Source of the DNA: JALZVT01 sp964611345
Lineage (GTDB): Bacteria; Pseudomonadota; Gammaproteobacteria; Pseudomonadales; Azotimanducaceae
Length of the DNA stretch: 64,000 nt
Assembly (NCBI GenBank): GCA_964611345.1
Contig: CAZSYU010000001.1
Location: 65,895-129,894, forward strand
Direction of reading: 5' to 3'
Shown here piece by piece: positions 17,015-25,941 of the stretch. How positions within the stretch are numbered: the stretch's first letter is position 1; each line of letters starts with the position of its first letter. A program made the position numbers and the translations under genes. The notes under the pieces are model-generated. The model had not been told where the DNA came from and did no database searches. It saw nothing but the letters and a program-made list of their open reading frames with translations.

Positions 17015-18091
17015 TTACTCGAGGCGGCGCTTGTCGGTGGCGGCGTTTTTGGCACGCACTTTCTTGTTCCAGTCTCTGGCGCGCTGATGGCGCTCGGCGA
17101 TCGAGCTCGTGTTGTGGGCGTCTTCGCGTTGTAGCTTGCGGTAATTCTGCAGTCGGCGGGCATCAAGCTCACCTGCCTCAATCGCCGCAATTACTGCGCA
17201 GCCAGGTTCACTGCTATGTTGGCAGTCTTTAAATTTGCAGCGCTCGGCGATGTCGTCGATGTCGGCAAACACCGCCGCCAGCCCCTGGGAGACATCGGTC
17301 AATTTAAGTTCGCGCATGCCTGGGCTATCAAGCACCAGGCCGCCATCGGGAAGGGCGTGCAGTGAGCGACTGGTGGTGGTGTGGCGACCTTTCGAATCGT
17401 CTTCGCGAATCGCGCCGGTGATTTGCACTGAGCTGCCAATAAGCGTGTTCAACAGAGTCGACTTGCCCACTCCTGACGAGCCCACCAGGGCAACCGTTTG
17501 TCCAGCTCCACACCAGAGGCGCAGAGGATCAACAGAGGTGGTATCGAGCGAGTTAACCGCGATCACCTCCAGGTGCTGGCGCAGGCTGGCCGCGTCTTCG
17601 AGGTAGCTCCGTGCGTCTGCCAGATCTGCCTTTGTGAGCACGACCACGGGTGTCACCTGGGCATCGAGCGCAAGGGCTAGATAGCGTTCGAGGCGCGAGA
17701 GATTAAAGTCAGCATTGCAGGAGCTAACGATAAACAGCGTGTCGACATTCGCCCCAATGAGTTGAGTGTCGGCGCGTTCGCCAGCGGCTTTGCGCTTGAA
17801 CACGCTTTGCCGGTCGAGTAGTCGCAACAGTTTGTTGTTGGCGTCGATAAGCACCCAGTCGCCAACGGTCGGACGCTCCTCGTGGGGGCGTTGCTGCCAA
17901 CTTAGCTCAAGCTCAGCGACGGCATCGGCAACACCATCAGAGGCAGAAAAACATAAGCCAACCAGGCTGCGTTCCACAGACATCACCCGAGCAGGGCGCA
18001 GTTGCTCCGGGTGGTCGAGATCTTCGAGGCTTAGTTGTTGTTGGAAAAAGGGGCGCCAGCCCAAATCAGTAAGCGTGGTATCAGTAGTCAT
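17015..18091 (-). CDS. rsgA: Small ribosomal subunit biogenesis GTPase RsgA
   Basis: The ATG at 18091 (MTTDTTLTDLGW) gives 358 residues, the usual RsgA length; ATG 18160 would add 23. The GTPase is circularly permuted: VVLTKADL (G4, ~residue 149) comes before the P-loop GSSGVGKSTL (~201-210), with G3 in LDSPGMREL. An N-terminal OB fold precedes the GTPase. A C-terminal zinc knuckle follows (CKFKDCQHSSEPGC, ~282). RsgA checks the decoding centre in late 30S maturation. The C-terminus is basic, as usual for rRNA contact. Confidence 0.95.
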   Translation of the reverse strand: MTTDTTLTDLGWRPFFQQQLSLEDLDHPEQLRPARVMSVERSLVGLCFSASDGVADAVAELELSWQQRPHEERPTVGDWVLIDANNKLLRLLDRQSVFKRKAAGERADTQLIGANVDTLFIVSSCNADFNLSRLERYLALALDAQVTPVVVLTKADLADARSYLEDAASLRQHLEVIAVNSLDTTSVDPLRLWCGAGQTVALVGSSGVGKSTLLNTLIGSSVQITGAIREDDSKGRHTTTSRSLHALPDGGLVLDSPGMRELKLTDVSQGLAAVFADIDDIAERCKFKDCQHSSEPGCAVIAAIEAGELDARRLQNYRKLQREDAHNTSSIAERHQRARDWNKKVRAKNAATDKRRLE

Positions 18092-18443
18092 TGTGATCAG
18101 GAATCTCCGAGTATTGCAAACAGATGCGCACGCCGGATTGTTGTATCGCGGGCGGCGCAAGAGAAGCGCTTAGCAAACTGGAGAATGGGTAGCCTTGTGG
18201 CCGAATAATAAAAGATCGGGCGCAGGTTAGTTAGCCGCAGCTGCTAAGAGCTTTAAATAGTCTGAGGGCTCTAAAATAATTTGAGACACAGGTGAAGTAG
18301 CGAGTTAATACAATCATTAGTGGTCTCCTCTAGCAGTTAACAGCACGGAAGTGGCTGGTAGTAGCTGGCAGTATCCGCCTGCAGTACGGGCGCGTCAATG
18401 AGGCCATCTTGTCGCTGGATACCTGGCTGGCTGCAGTTGCGCT
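18092..18443. other. 352-base intergenic region
   Basis: I see no credible gene, tRNA or repeat. It holds the rsgA upstream region at its left and an AT-richer middle (18230-18320). Near 18348-18372 an imperfect short repeat of GGCTGGTA and AGCTGGCA occurs. No convincing promoter pair or terminator was found. Confidence 0.5.
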
Positions 18444-19250
18444 CTAGTGCGGGATTGATTCAGTAGAGACTATTCGCCGGGCCTGCTTACCAACATGCCA
18501 GTCGCGTGTTTCGGAGGTGCACGACGCTGCCGCGTAGTGGGTCGAGATGGCGCGTCGGAAGTCTGTACTGCGATTCTTGCCAGAACCGTGCACCAAGAGC
18601 GGGTGGAACAAAAGCGTATCGCCAGCGGCCATTTTGACGTGTACGCGTGCTTCCACATCGATGTCTTCTATGGCTAAGAAGCCAGCGTTAACGTAGTCCC
18701 ATTCCGGATTGCCGTGGTCATGCAGCGACTGTCTATGGGAACCAGGTATTACTGCAAGACAGCCGTTGTCTCGGGTGGTGGGATTAAGCGCTGTCCATGC
18801 AGCGACAATCTTGTCAGCGGGACGGATTCTGAAATAGCGCAGGTCTTGATGTAGGGGGTGACGTCCATCGACTCCCGGTGGTTTGTTAAATACGTTGGTT
18901 GAGATGCTGAAAATGTCTTCCGCAGCTTGGGCGGACTCGGGAGTTTCTGCGCAGATAATGCTCCGCACAGCCGCAAGCAGGCGAGGCTCATGAGTGTAGG
19001 CGTAAAGCTCTGCGTCCGCTTCGAAGTTCATTACCTTGTTGACGGCATGCATGGGCGTTGCAGGTTGCACGGCGCCTTTGACCACCATGACGTCCTGCAT
19101 AACCTTTAGATCAGCCGGGGTGGCTTGGTTGCTTAGTGCAAGTTGCACAAAACGCTGTTCGTAGGCTTTTAGGCGGGGTTCTGCGATCAGCTCGGGTACG
19201 AGTACGTAGCCGTGCTCATAATAGTGCTTGAGTTGCGTTTGACTGAGCAT
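18444..19250 (-). CDS. Phytanoyl-CoA dioxygenase (PhyH) family protein
   Basis: A 268-residue Fe(II)/2OG dioxygenase. It opens with LKHYYEHGYVLVPELI, the standard PhyH start. The HxD pair is in HPLHQDLRYF, and the distal His in HPLLVHGSGKNRS with the following Arg for 2OG. PhyH proteins hydroxylate very varied substrates, from phytanoyl-CoA to small metabolites such as ectoine or phosphonates. CoA dependence cannot be assumed. It stands alone between rsgA and the transaldolase, all on the minus strand. A second PhyH gene lies at 42205-43002. Confidence 0.9.
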   Translation of the reverse strand: MLSQTQLKHYYEHGYVLVPELIAEPRLKAYEQRFVQLALSNQATPADLKVMQDVMVVKGAVQPATPMHAVNKVMNFEADAELYAYTHEPRLLAAVRSIICAETPESAQAAEDIFSISTNVFNKPPGVDGRHPLHQDLRYFRIRPADKIVAAWTALNPTTRDNGCLAVIPGSHRQSLHDHGNPEWDYVNAGFLAIEDIDVEARVHVKMAAGDTLLFHPLLVHGSGKNRSTDFRRAISTHYAAASCTSETRDWHVGKQARRIVSTESIPH

Positions 19251-19306
19251 GCTTCCCCCGATCGTACCCGTTCAATTCATTATAACGGAAACTGGATATC
19301 AGGGAT

Positions 19307-20248
19307 TTACCCGGCGAGTAACAGTTGCTCCAGTTTTTCCTGATCGGTTGCGAAGCTGCGAATACCTTCCGCCAGTTTCTCAGTACTCATAGCGTCGGCG
19401 TTTAACGCCAAACGAAACACGTCTTCCGGTAGTTTGGCGTTAACGTCGCTGGTAGTGGCAGCATCCGGGCTTAGTGTTTGTTTCAGCAAACCCTGATCGG
19501 CAGCAAGTTCTGCCAGCAAGTCAGGGCTAATCGTTAAGCGATCACAACCCGCCAAGGCGCACACCTGTTCGGCACTGCGAAAACTCGCACCCATCACAAT
19601 CGTTGGAAAATTGTTCGCCTTGTAGAAGTTGTAGATGCGCTGTACTGATGCGACACCGGGGTCACTCGCGCCCGACAAGTCGGCACCTGGATTGTGTTTC
19701 TTGTGCCAGTCGAGGATGCGTCCAACAAACGGCGAAATCAGTGTCACGCCAGCGTGCGCACAGGCAACGGCCTGTTCGAATCCAAACAACAAAGTGAGGT
19801 TGCAGTTGATGCCTTCACCTTCGAGCTGCCGGGCGGCCTCGATACCTTCCCAGGTGGCGGCGATTTTAATCAGTATGCGGTTTTTGGGTACGCCTAATGT
19901 GTCGTAGGCATCGATGATTTGTTGGGCCCGAGTCACCGTTGCCTGGGTATTGAACGACAGCCGGGCATCGACCTCTGTCGACACGCGGCCTGGGACGATC
20001 TCGCTGATTTCCTTACCAATCAGCACGGCCAGACGATCACAGGCAGCCGCACCGGGGTCTGTGGCGGAGCGGGCAAATTGCCGCGCAGCGTCGATGAGAT
20101 CAGCGTACTGCGGCAGGCTGGCCGCCTTGAGTAGTAGCGACGGATTGGTGGTGGCGTCACGCGGCGTAAACTTGCGCATGGCCTCTATGTCGCCAGTGTC
20201 AGCCACTACGTCAGTCATCTGTTTTAGCTGGTCGAGTTTGTTGGGCAT
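19307..20248 (-). CDS. tal: Transaldolase
   Basis: The ATG at 20248 gives 313 residues (MPNKLDQLKQMTDVVADTGD), the length of E. coli TalB. The Schiff-base Lys is in RILIKIAATWEG (about residue 127). The class signatures DATTNPSLLLKAA and NLTLLFGFEQAVACAHAG are intact. It moves a dihydroxyacetone unit between sedoheptulose-7-phosphate and glyceraldehyde-3-phosphate in the non-oxidative pentose phosphate pathway. It is probably monocistronic. The frame extends upstream to 20308, but that part has no family similarity. Confidence 0.96.
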   Translation of the reverse strand: MPNKLDQLKQMTDVVADTGDIEAMRKFTPRDATTNPSLLLKAASLPQYADLIDAARQFARSATDPGAAACDRLAVLIGKEISEIVPGRVSTEVDARLSFNTQATVTRAQQIIDAYDTLGVPKNRILIKIAATWEGIEAARQLEGEGINCNLTLLFGFEQAVACAHAGVTLISPFVGRILDWHKKHNPGADLSGASDPGVASVQRIYNFYKANNFPTIVMGASFRSAEQVCALAGCDRLTISPDLLAELAADQGLLKQTLSPDAATTSDVNAKLPEDVFRLALNADAMSTEKLAEGIRSFATDQEKLEQLLLAG

Positions 20249-20515
20249 GAGCGCGCCTGGGTTATTTGGTTCTGGCTGAATTATCCTTCTGCACCAGGGC
20301 CCTAACAAGCCTGCAGCGCCATGTCATATGTCATTCTCGTGACGGCGCTTCCAGTTTTTTCAGCTCAATTACCCAGCCAGCGCGGCAGTCGGCCTTTTTG
20401 CTCCCCTGAGAGCCTGCACAATGAGCTGCAGATGGCGCTTTTGAATTCAGGGGGCGGCGCGTTATCCTCTAGCTGTTACTCACGGTTATTTAACTGGCTA
20501 CAGGATATTGCAAAC

Positions 20516-21484
20516 ATGAGAACTTCCGTATTCAGGCGCTTAGCATCTGCTAGGCCGATTGGGACACCGACTGCCACACCGACTGCCACTTTATTAGTGG
20601 CCCTAGTTGCCCTGGCAGGTTGCGCCCAGACGGGCAGTGTGACTGACGTGGTCGAATCGGCTGGGGAGGCCGTTGCGACCGCCGCCAGTTCGATAGACAG
20701 TTCGACAGAGCGTTCAAACAAAACCGCTCTGAGCGCGGCACTCGACGCTCAGTCCGATGAACACAAGGCCCGCTACGACAATCGCAACCCGGGCGCCACC
20801 CTTGAGTTCTTCGGTGTTGAGCCGGGTATGACGGTAGCGGAAGCCATTCCGGGTGGCGGCTGGTACACGAAGATTCTTGTCGACTACCTGGGTAGCGAAG
20901 GCGCAGTTTACGGAGTGAATTATCAGGACTCCGTGTGGGCGAGTTTTGGCTTTCCTGAAGAACGGGTGAAGCAGCGCATCGAAGCGACAGACGCGTTTCC
21001 AGGCCAGGTCGCCCAGTGGACCGACAACGGCATTGCTGCCGAAGGATTTACCTTTGCCGGCGCACCCGAGGCAACTGTAGGCACGGCAGACGTGGTGCTG
21101 TTTATTCGCGCTCTGCACAATCTGCACCGCTTTAAAGACACGGGTGTATTGGACGAGGCGATCACTACTGCGCACGACCTGCTCAAGCCTGGCGGCATCG
21201 TGGGTGTCGTTCAACATCGTGCGCCAGAGAATGCTCCCGATGAGTGGGCGACTGGCCGCGCGGGGTATCTGAAGCCTTCCCTTGTTATTGCGATGTTTAC
21301 CCAAGCCGGGTTCACGTTTGATGGTACTAGCGAAGTTAACGCCAATCCGAACGACAACCCAACGACTGACAACGTTGTCTGGCGCTTACCGCCCACTTAC
21401 AGTGGTGGCGAGGAAACCAAGGCGGCCATGGACGCTATTGGCGAATCAGATCGCATGACACTGCGCTTCAAGAAGGCGAGTTAG
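20516..21484 (+). CDS. Predicted SAM-methyltransferase-fold lipoprotein (COG4798-like)
   Basis: Starting at ATG 20516 (MRTSVFRRLASARPI), the protein has a hydrophobic segment ending in the lipobox LAGC, so it should be an envelope lipoprotein. The mature part has a class I methyltransferase-like core: VEPGMTVAEAIPGGGWYTKI, then HDLLKPGGIVGVVQH. This matches the predicted methyltransferase family COG4798, many members of which carry export signals (family knowledge). SAM is not expected in the periplasm, so catalysis is doubtful. Enoyl-CoA hydratase follows after 4 bases. Confidence 0.8.
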   Translation: MRTSVFRRLASARPIGTPTATPTATLLVALVALAGCAQTGSVTDVVESAGEAVATAASSIDSSTERSNKTALSAALDAQSDEHKARYDNRNPGATLEFFGVEPGMTVAEAIPGGGWYTKILVDYLGSEGAVYGVNYQDSVWASFGFPEERVKQRIEATDAFPGQVAQWTDNGIAAEGFTFAGAPEATVGTADVVLFIRALHNLHRFKDTGVLDEAITTAHDLLKPGGIVGVVQHRAPENAPDEWATGRAGYLKPSLVIAMFTQAGFTFDGTSEVNANPNDNPTTDNVVWRLPPTYSGGEETKAAMDAIGESDRMTLRFKKAS

Positions 21485-21488
21485 GGAT

Positions 21489-22283
21489 TTGTTAGGCACC
21501 TTCGAGACGCTGTTGGTTGAGCTGGTTGCAGAGCATGTTGTTCAGGTTTCGCTCAATCGCCCCGAGGTGTTCAACGCACTAAACACACAAATGGGTGCCG
21601 ACCTCAAGGTGGTTTGGGAGGCACTCTATGTTGATCCCTCCCTTGCACGCTGTGTGATCCTGACGGGCACCGGCGACAAGGCTTTTTGTGCAGGCGGTGA
21701 TTTGAAGCAGCGCAACAACATGACGGATGATGAATGGCAACAACAGCACGCTCTCTTCGAGCAGAACATGTTTGCCATGATGGAATGCCCGGTGCCGATC
21801 ATTGCCGCGGTTAATGGTGCGGCCTTTGGTGGCGGATGCGAGTTTGCAGCCGGCGCTGATTTTGTCTACGCCTCTACTAACGCGAAGTTTGCCCAAACCG
21901 AAGTGAAGCTCGGCATTATGCCGGGCTCCATGGGCACGCAAAATTTGCCGCGTGCAGTCGGTGAGCGACGCGCGAAAGAGATTATTTTGACGGGTGCACC
22001 CTTCAGCGCGGAAGAGGGGCTTGCCTGGGGCCTGGTCAACAAGGTGTTTGCACCTGCCGACCTTATTCCTGAGGCGATAGCCACGGCACAGCAAATTGCG
22101 GCAAATGGACCGATTGCAGTGCGGCAGGCAAAAAAGGCGGTATCGATGGCTTCCCAAACGGGGCATCACATTGGCTACCGCTACGAAATCGAAGCCTACA
22201 ACCGGATGGTGCCTACCGAGGATCGGCTCGAGGGCGTGCGGGCGTTTAACGAGAAGCGCGCGCCGGATTTCAAGGGCAAATAG
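21489..22283 (+). CDS. Enoyl-CoA hydratase/isomerase family protein
   Basis: A 264-residue crotonase-fold protein. No ATG is available. TTG 21489 is chosen because the family consensus (FETLLVE...VSLNRPEVFNALN) starts right after it. The oxyanion-hole segments are seen in GDKAFCAGGDLKQ and VNGAAFGGGCEFAAGADFVY. A Glu in TEVKLGIMPGSMG is at the expected catalytic position. It hydrates or isomerises enoyl-CoA in the cytosol. It lies directly behind the lipoprotein gene and ahead of an acyl-CoA dehydrogenase gene, which supports a beta-oxidation role. It could supply the methylglutaconyl-CoA hydratase step missing from the leucine genes at 53.8-58.6 kb, but that is speculative. Confidence 0.9.
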   Translation: MLGTFETLLVELVAEHVVQVSLNRPEVFNALNTQMGADLKVVWEALYVDPSLARCVILTGTGDKAFCAGGDLKQRNNMTDDEWQQQHALFEQNMFAMMECPVPIIAAVNGAAFGGGCEFAAGADFVYASTNAKFAQTEVKLGIMPGSMGTQNLPRAVGERRAKEIILTGAPFSAEEGLAWGLVNKVFAPADLIPEAIATAQQIAANGPIAVRQAKKAVSMASQTGHHIGYRYEIEAYNRMVPTEDRLEGVRAFNEKRAPDFKGK

Positions 22284-22344
22284 CGAGTTAAGAATCAGGC
22301 CAGTAACACCACAGGCTAATAACACCACAGAAAAGGACAAAGGC

Positions 22345-23514
22345 ATGGCAGTAACGCTTGAAGTAGGTCAAGACTATGCAGATATTCGTGAGCAAGTGGC
22401 GCGTATCTGTAGCGAGTTTCCTGGCAGTTACTGGCAAGATCTGGACGAGAAAGCGGAGTATCCGCATAAGTTTGTCGATGCCTTAACCGAATCTGGCTAC
22501 CTCGCAGCGCTGATTCCTGAAGAGTATGGCGGTGCCGGATTACCGCTACGGGCTGCGTCGGTTATTTTGGAAACCATTCACGCCAATGGTTGTTCGGCTG
22601 CTGCTTGTCACGCCCAGATGTACACCATGGGCACCGTGCTGCGCTATGGCTCTGCTGAGCAAAAACAGAGTTACCTGCCTGGTATAGCCTCGGGTGAACT
22701 GCGATTGCAGGCGTTTGGTGTTACGGAGCCGACCACGGGCTCTGACACAACACAGCTTAAAACCCGTGCCGAAAAAGATGGGGATGAGTATGTTGTGAAT
22801 GGTCAGAAAATATGGACCAGCCGCGCCCTGCAATCTGATCTAATGCTGTTATTGGCGCGCACGACGCCGGTTGATCAAGTAGCAAAGCGTACTGATGGCC
22901 TGTCTACTTTCCTGGTTGACCTGCGCGAAGTGCGTGGTAAAGGCTGCGAGATACGCCCCATACCCACCATGATCAATCACAATACTAATGAAGTATTTTT
23001 TGACGACATGCGAATTCCGAAAAGTTCGCTAATCGGTGAAGAGGGCAAAGGCTTCAAGAATATCCTGGCCGGCATGAACGCTGAGCGCGTGCTGATTGCA
23101 TCCGAAGCATTAGGTGACGGTCGGTACTTTATAAAACGCGGTGTAGAATACGCCAATGACCGTTCTGTGTTTGGTAACCCCATCGGTAAAAATCAGGGCA
23201 TTGCCCATCCTTTGGCGCATGCGTATGCAGAATTGGAAGCGGCAGAGATGATGGTGCGCAAGGCCGCAGCGCTCTACGACGCCGGCGAAGACTGTGGTGA
23301 GGCGGCGAACATTGCCAAGCTGGTGACCTCAGAAGCGGCCTGGAATGCGGCTGATCATTGCTTTCAAACCTTTGGCGGGTTTGCCTTCGCGCGGGAGTAT
23401 CACATCGAACGCAAGTGGCGTGAGGTTCGGTTGTGGCAAACGGCACCTATCTCTACCAACATGGTGCTGAACTTTATCGCCCAGAACGTGCTGGGCTTGC
23501 CACGCTCTTATTAG
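22345..23514 (+). CDS. Acyl-CoA dehydrogenase
   Basis: The ATG at 22345 (MAVTLEVGQDYADIR), with AAAGGACAAAGG upstream, gives 389 residues. Seen are IPEEYGGAGLPLRAAS, FGVTEPTTGSDTTQLKT, NGQKIWTSRALQSD and RSVFGNPIGKNQGIAH. The C-terminal stretch is WQTAPISTNMVLN, without the MCAD-type Glu. A Glu in GMNAERVLIA sits where isovaleryl-CoA dehydrogenase has its base, so the enzyme is probably active with that Glu. It follows the enoyl-CoA hydratase after 61 bases. A WYL regulator follows after 91 bases. Confidence 0.92.
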   Translation: MAVTLEVGQDYADIREQVARICSEFPGSYWQDLDEKAEYPHKFVDALTESGYLAALIPEEYGGAGLPLRAASVILETIHANGCSAAACHAQMYTMGTVLRYGSAEQKQSYLPGIASGELRLQAFGVTEPTTGSDTTQLKTRAEKDGDEYVVNGQKIWTSRALQSDLMLLLARTTPVDQVAKRTDGLSTFLVDLREVRGKGCEIRPIPTMINHNTNEVFFDDMRIPKSSLIGEEGKGFKNILAGMNAERVLIASEALGDGRYFIKRGVEYANDRSVFGNPIGKNQGIAHPLAHAYAELEAAEMMVRKAAALYDAGEDCGEAANIAKLVTSEAAWNAADHCFQTFGGFAFAREYHIERKWREVRLWQTAPISTNMVLNFIAQNVLGLPRSY

Positions 23515-23605
23515 CCTCTTCCTTCTGTATGCTACTGACAGACCGATGTCAGTAGGATGCCGTTAGATGTCTCTGCCTGCGCATGCGCTCTGCTAGCATG
23601 CTGCC

Positions 23606-24295
23606 ATGAGACCCGCTGACAGACTGTTCCAGATCGTATTGCAGCTCGGCCGCGGCCGGGTGCTTACCGCCAAGACCCTGGCGGAACAGCTGGAGGTGAG
23701 CGAGCGCACCATCTATCGGGACATCGCGGATCTCATGGCCTCCGGTGTACCCATCGATGGTGAGGCGGGTGTAGGTTATCGACTGCATCGTGGTTACCAA
23801 GTACCGCCCATGATGTTTGATCAAGACGAACTGCAAGCACTGATCTTTGGGGCCCAGGTGGCCCAGCGTTGGGGCGACAAGGAGATGGCCGCAGCGGCCG
23901 ATCGGATTCTGAACAAAGTGGATGCAGTGTTGCCAGAACGACTGCGCCCGGAACTCAACTCGCAAACGTTGGTGGTGCCAGAGATGGCGCGCTTTCAAAG
24001 TCATGAAACAACGGAGCGACTTGGTGCAGTGCGCGAGGCCATCAACGATCGCCGGCGGCTGTTCATGAATTACAGCGACGTAAGCGGCGAGTTGTCCCAG
24101 CGAACCGTCTGGCCGCTGAGTTTGGCCTACTGGGGTTCGACCTGGACGTTGGGTGCGTGGTGTGAGCTGCGGCAGGGGTTTCGCAACTTTCGAGTTGATC
24201 GCATTGCCCAGGCGCGGTCGTTAACCACAAGGTTTCCGGACGAGGCTGGCAAGCGCCTGGCGGACTACTTCGCGCATATGGATTCTGCCGATTGA
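23606..24295 (+). CDS. HTH-WYL domain transcriptional regulator (YafY-like)
   Basis: A 229-residue regulator. The N-terminal HTH (DRLFQIVLQLGRGRVLTAKT, then QLEVSERTIYRDIADLMASG) is followed by a WYL domain. There WYL is replaced by the common variant around LSLAYWGSTWTLGAWCELR, with the FRVDRI signature at the end. WYL domains sense ligands or nucleic acids. It lies just after a hydratase/dehydrogenase pair and overlaps the 3' end of the convergent amidohydrolase by 31 bases. It may regulate either set. Confidence 0.92.
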   Translation: MRPADRLFQIVLQLGRGRVLTAKTLAEQLEVSERTIYRDIADLMASGVPIDGEAGVGYRLHRGYQVPPMMFDQDELQALIFGAQVAQRWGDKEMAAAADRILNKVDAVLPERLRPELNSQTLVVPEMARFQSHETTERLGAVREAINDRRRLFMNYSDVSGELSQRTVWPLSLAYWGSTWTLGAWCELRQGFRNFRVDRIAQARSLTTRFPDEAGKRLADYFAHMDSAD

Positions 24296-25941
24296 ACCGG
24301 GTGAATTGTCCCCTCAAACACTGTTGCCAACACACCTATGTCTTTGATGAGCATCGGCTCAATGGTGAGAGGATCTGCATCGAGCACGGTAAAATCGGCC
24401 TTTTTCCCCGCCCTTAGACTGCCTGTTTCATCGGCGCAGCCGAGAATGCGAGCGGCGTTGATGGTGATAGCCGCCAGCGCCTGCTCCGATGTTAAGCACT
24501 CTTCTGTGCACATAACATCACCCACAGCATTCACCCGATTCACCGCAACCCACATGCTGTTGAGGGGCTGGGCGGGCGCCATGGTGAAGTCTGAATGCAA
24601 CGTGGTCGTGATGCCTTCGCGAAAACAACTGGCCAGCCGCGACATGCTGCTCGCGCGCTCGTAACCGACGGACTCCCGAGCGTAAATGTCTGACAGTTCG
24701 TGCAGGTAGTAGATGTTGGCTGACACGTTGGCGCCCAATGCCGCAGCGCGCTGCACCTGCTCAGGTGTGCTGTAGCCAAAGTGCTCGAGTGTAAAGCCGT
24801 GATTAAACCGCGGCCGCTCCCACTGGAGTTTTTCGAGCACATCTAGTGCAAGCTCTACTCCCAGGTCGCCACAGACATGAATGTGAATCTGATAGCCCTT
24901 GTTCCAGTAAAAGCGTGCTCGCTCTTCCAGTTCTTCGGGCACCATCATCCATTCGCCGTGATGGCCGTCGATGTAGCCGGGCGCTTGTAGCTGCGAAACC
25001 TGGGCAAAGAAGGCACCGTCGGCAAACAGCTTGATGCGCTTTTTATAACGCAGGCGATGAGTGTTCAGACTTTCGAGGTTTGCGATCAATTCACGCGCCT
25101 CAGATTCGCTGCGGCCGCGATTAAGCGCGAGCCCGTGCGGTACCATCTCGGTTCGAAAGGGTGTGCTGTCGGTGTCGATCACTGCGCGCATCGCACTCAT
25201 TTCTGTGTCGAAATCGAAAATTCCCACTGCCATGTCGCCAATGGTGGTCTGACCGCCGAAGTGCACCACCTTGGCCAGTCGCTCCATGCCTTTGGCGAAG
25301 CGCTCCGGAGCGAGTATCCATGGGTTCAGTTTTTGAATCGCGTAGCCAAGACCAATTTCGTAGAACCGGCCGCGGGGTAGGTCCACCTGATGTCTGCTGC
25401 CCGCACTGGCTTCGTTGATCTCGAGCATATTCAGCGCGCCATCGTTCATGCACAGCTCGTGAAACGAACGATTCCAGACCACAATGGGTGTTGTAGAGTC
25501 GATGTCATTGATGCGCGTGCGCGACATGCTGCCGTGCCAGAGATCGTGATGTCCCCAGATGATCAAGGGGTCGTCCCCGGTGTGGGCGGCAGCAAGCTCA
25601 CCAATACGGCTGTCGAACCCTTCAGCGGTGGTGGTTGGTGTCACAGTGCCCCAGGGGAAACGCCACTCCATTGCGGTGACAAACTCCATGGGCAAAATGA
25701 CAGCGGCCATGGCCGGGTGCAGGTGTGGGTCGATCAGCCCAGGGACGATGATGTTGTTTTCGAACCGGCTATCGAGCACGTGCTCATGCTTGCTTAACCA
25801 GGGCTGCATGTCCTCGATGGAGCCAACTTCCACAATGTGCCCGTCGCGAACCGCAATGGCACTCGCTCGCGGGAGCGAGGCGTTCATGGTGATTATGCTG
25901 CGGGCGGTATAAACGCGTATAGGTGGGCGGTTTTGGGTCAT
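24265..25941 (-). CDS. Amidohydrolase family protein, YtcJ-like
   Basis: A 558-residue metal-dependent hydrolase of the YtcJ/amidohydrolase-3 group. The first metal site is in VPGLIDPHLHPA (HxH), with further ligands likely in IHIHVCGDLG and TLHSDFTMAP. The C-terminal LRAGKKADFTVLDADP is the standard beta-sandwich return. It probably hydrolyses an amide, ester or enol lactone in the cytosol. Its ATG overlaps the upstream monooxygenase stop (TAATG), so the two are coupled. A ring-opening monooxygenase followed by a hydrolase makes sense as a pathway (inference). Confidence 0.9.
   Translation of the reverse strand: MTQNRPPIRVYTARSIITMNASLPRASAIAVRDGHIVEVGSIEDMQPWLSKHEHVLDSRFENNIIVPGLIDPHLHPAMAAVILPMEFVTAMEWRFPWGTVTPTTTAEGFDSRIGELAAAHTGDDPLIIWGHHDLWHGSMSRTRINDIDSTTPIVVWNRSFHELCMNDGALNMLEINEASAGSRHQVDLPRGRFYEIGLGYAIQKLNPWILAPERFAKGMERLAKVVHFGGQTTIGDMAVGIFDFDTEMSAMRAVIDTDSTPFRTEMVPHGLALNRGRSESEARELIANLESLNTHRLRYKKRIKLFADGAFFAQVSQLQAPGYIDGHHGEWMMVPEELEERARFYWNKGYQIHIHVCGDLGVELALDVLEKLQWERPRFNHGFTLEHFGYSTPEQVQRAAALGANVSANIYYLHELSDIYARESVGYERASSMSRLASCFREGITTTLHSDFTMAPAQPLNSMWVAVNRVNAVGDVMCTEECLTSEQALAAITINAARILGCADETGSLRAGKKADFTVLDADPLTIEPMLIKDIGVLATVFEGTIHPVQSAESICAK

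Noticed and set aside
21579..22346. 255-codon open frame antisense to the enoyl-CoA hydratase
   Set aside because: No motif, and it covers a strongly supported crotonase gene.
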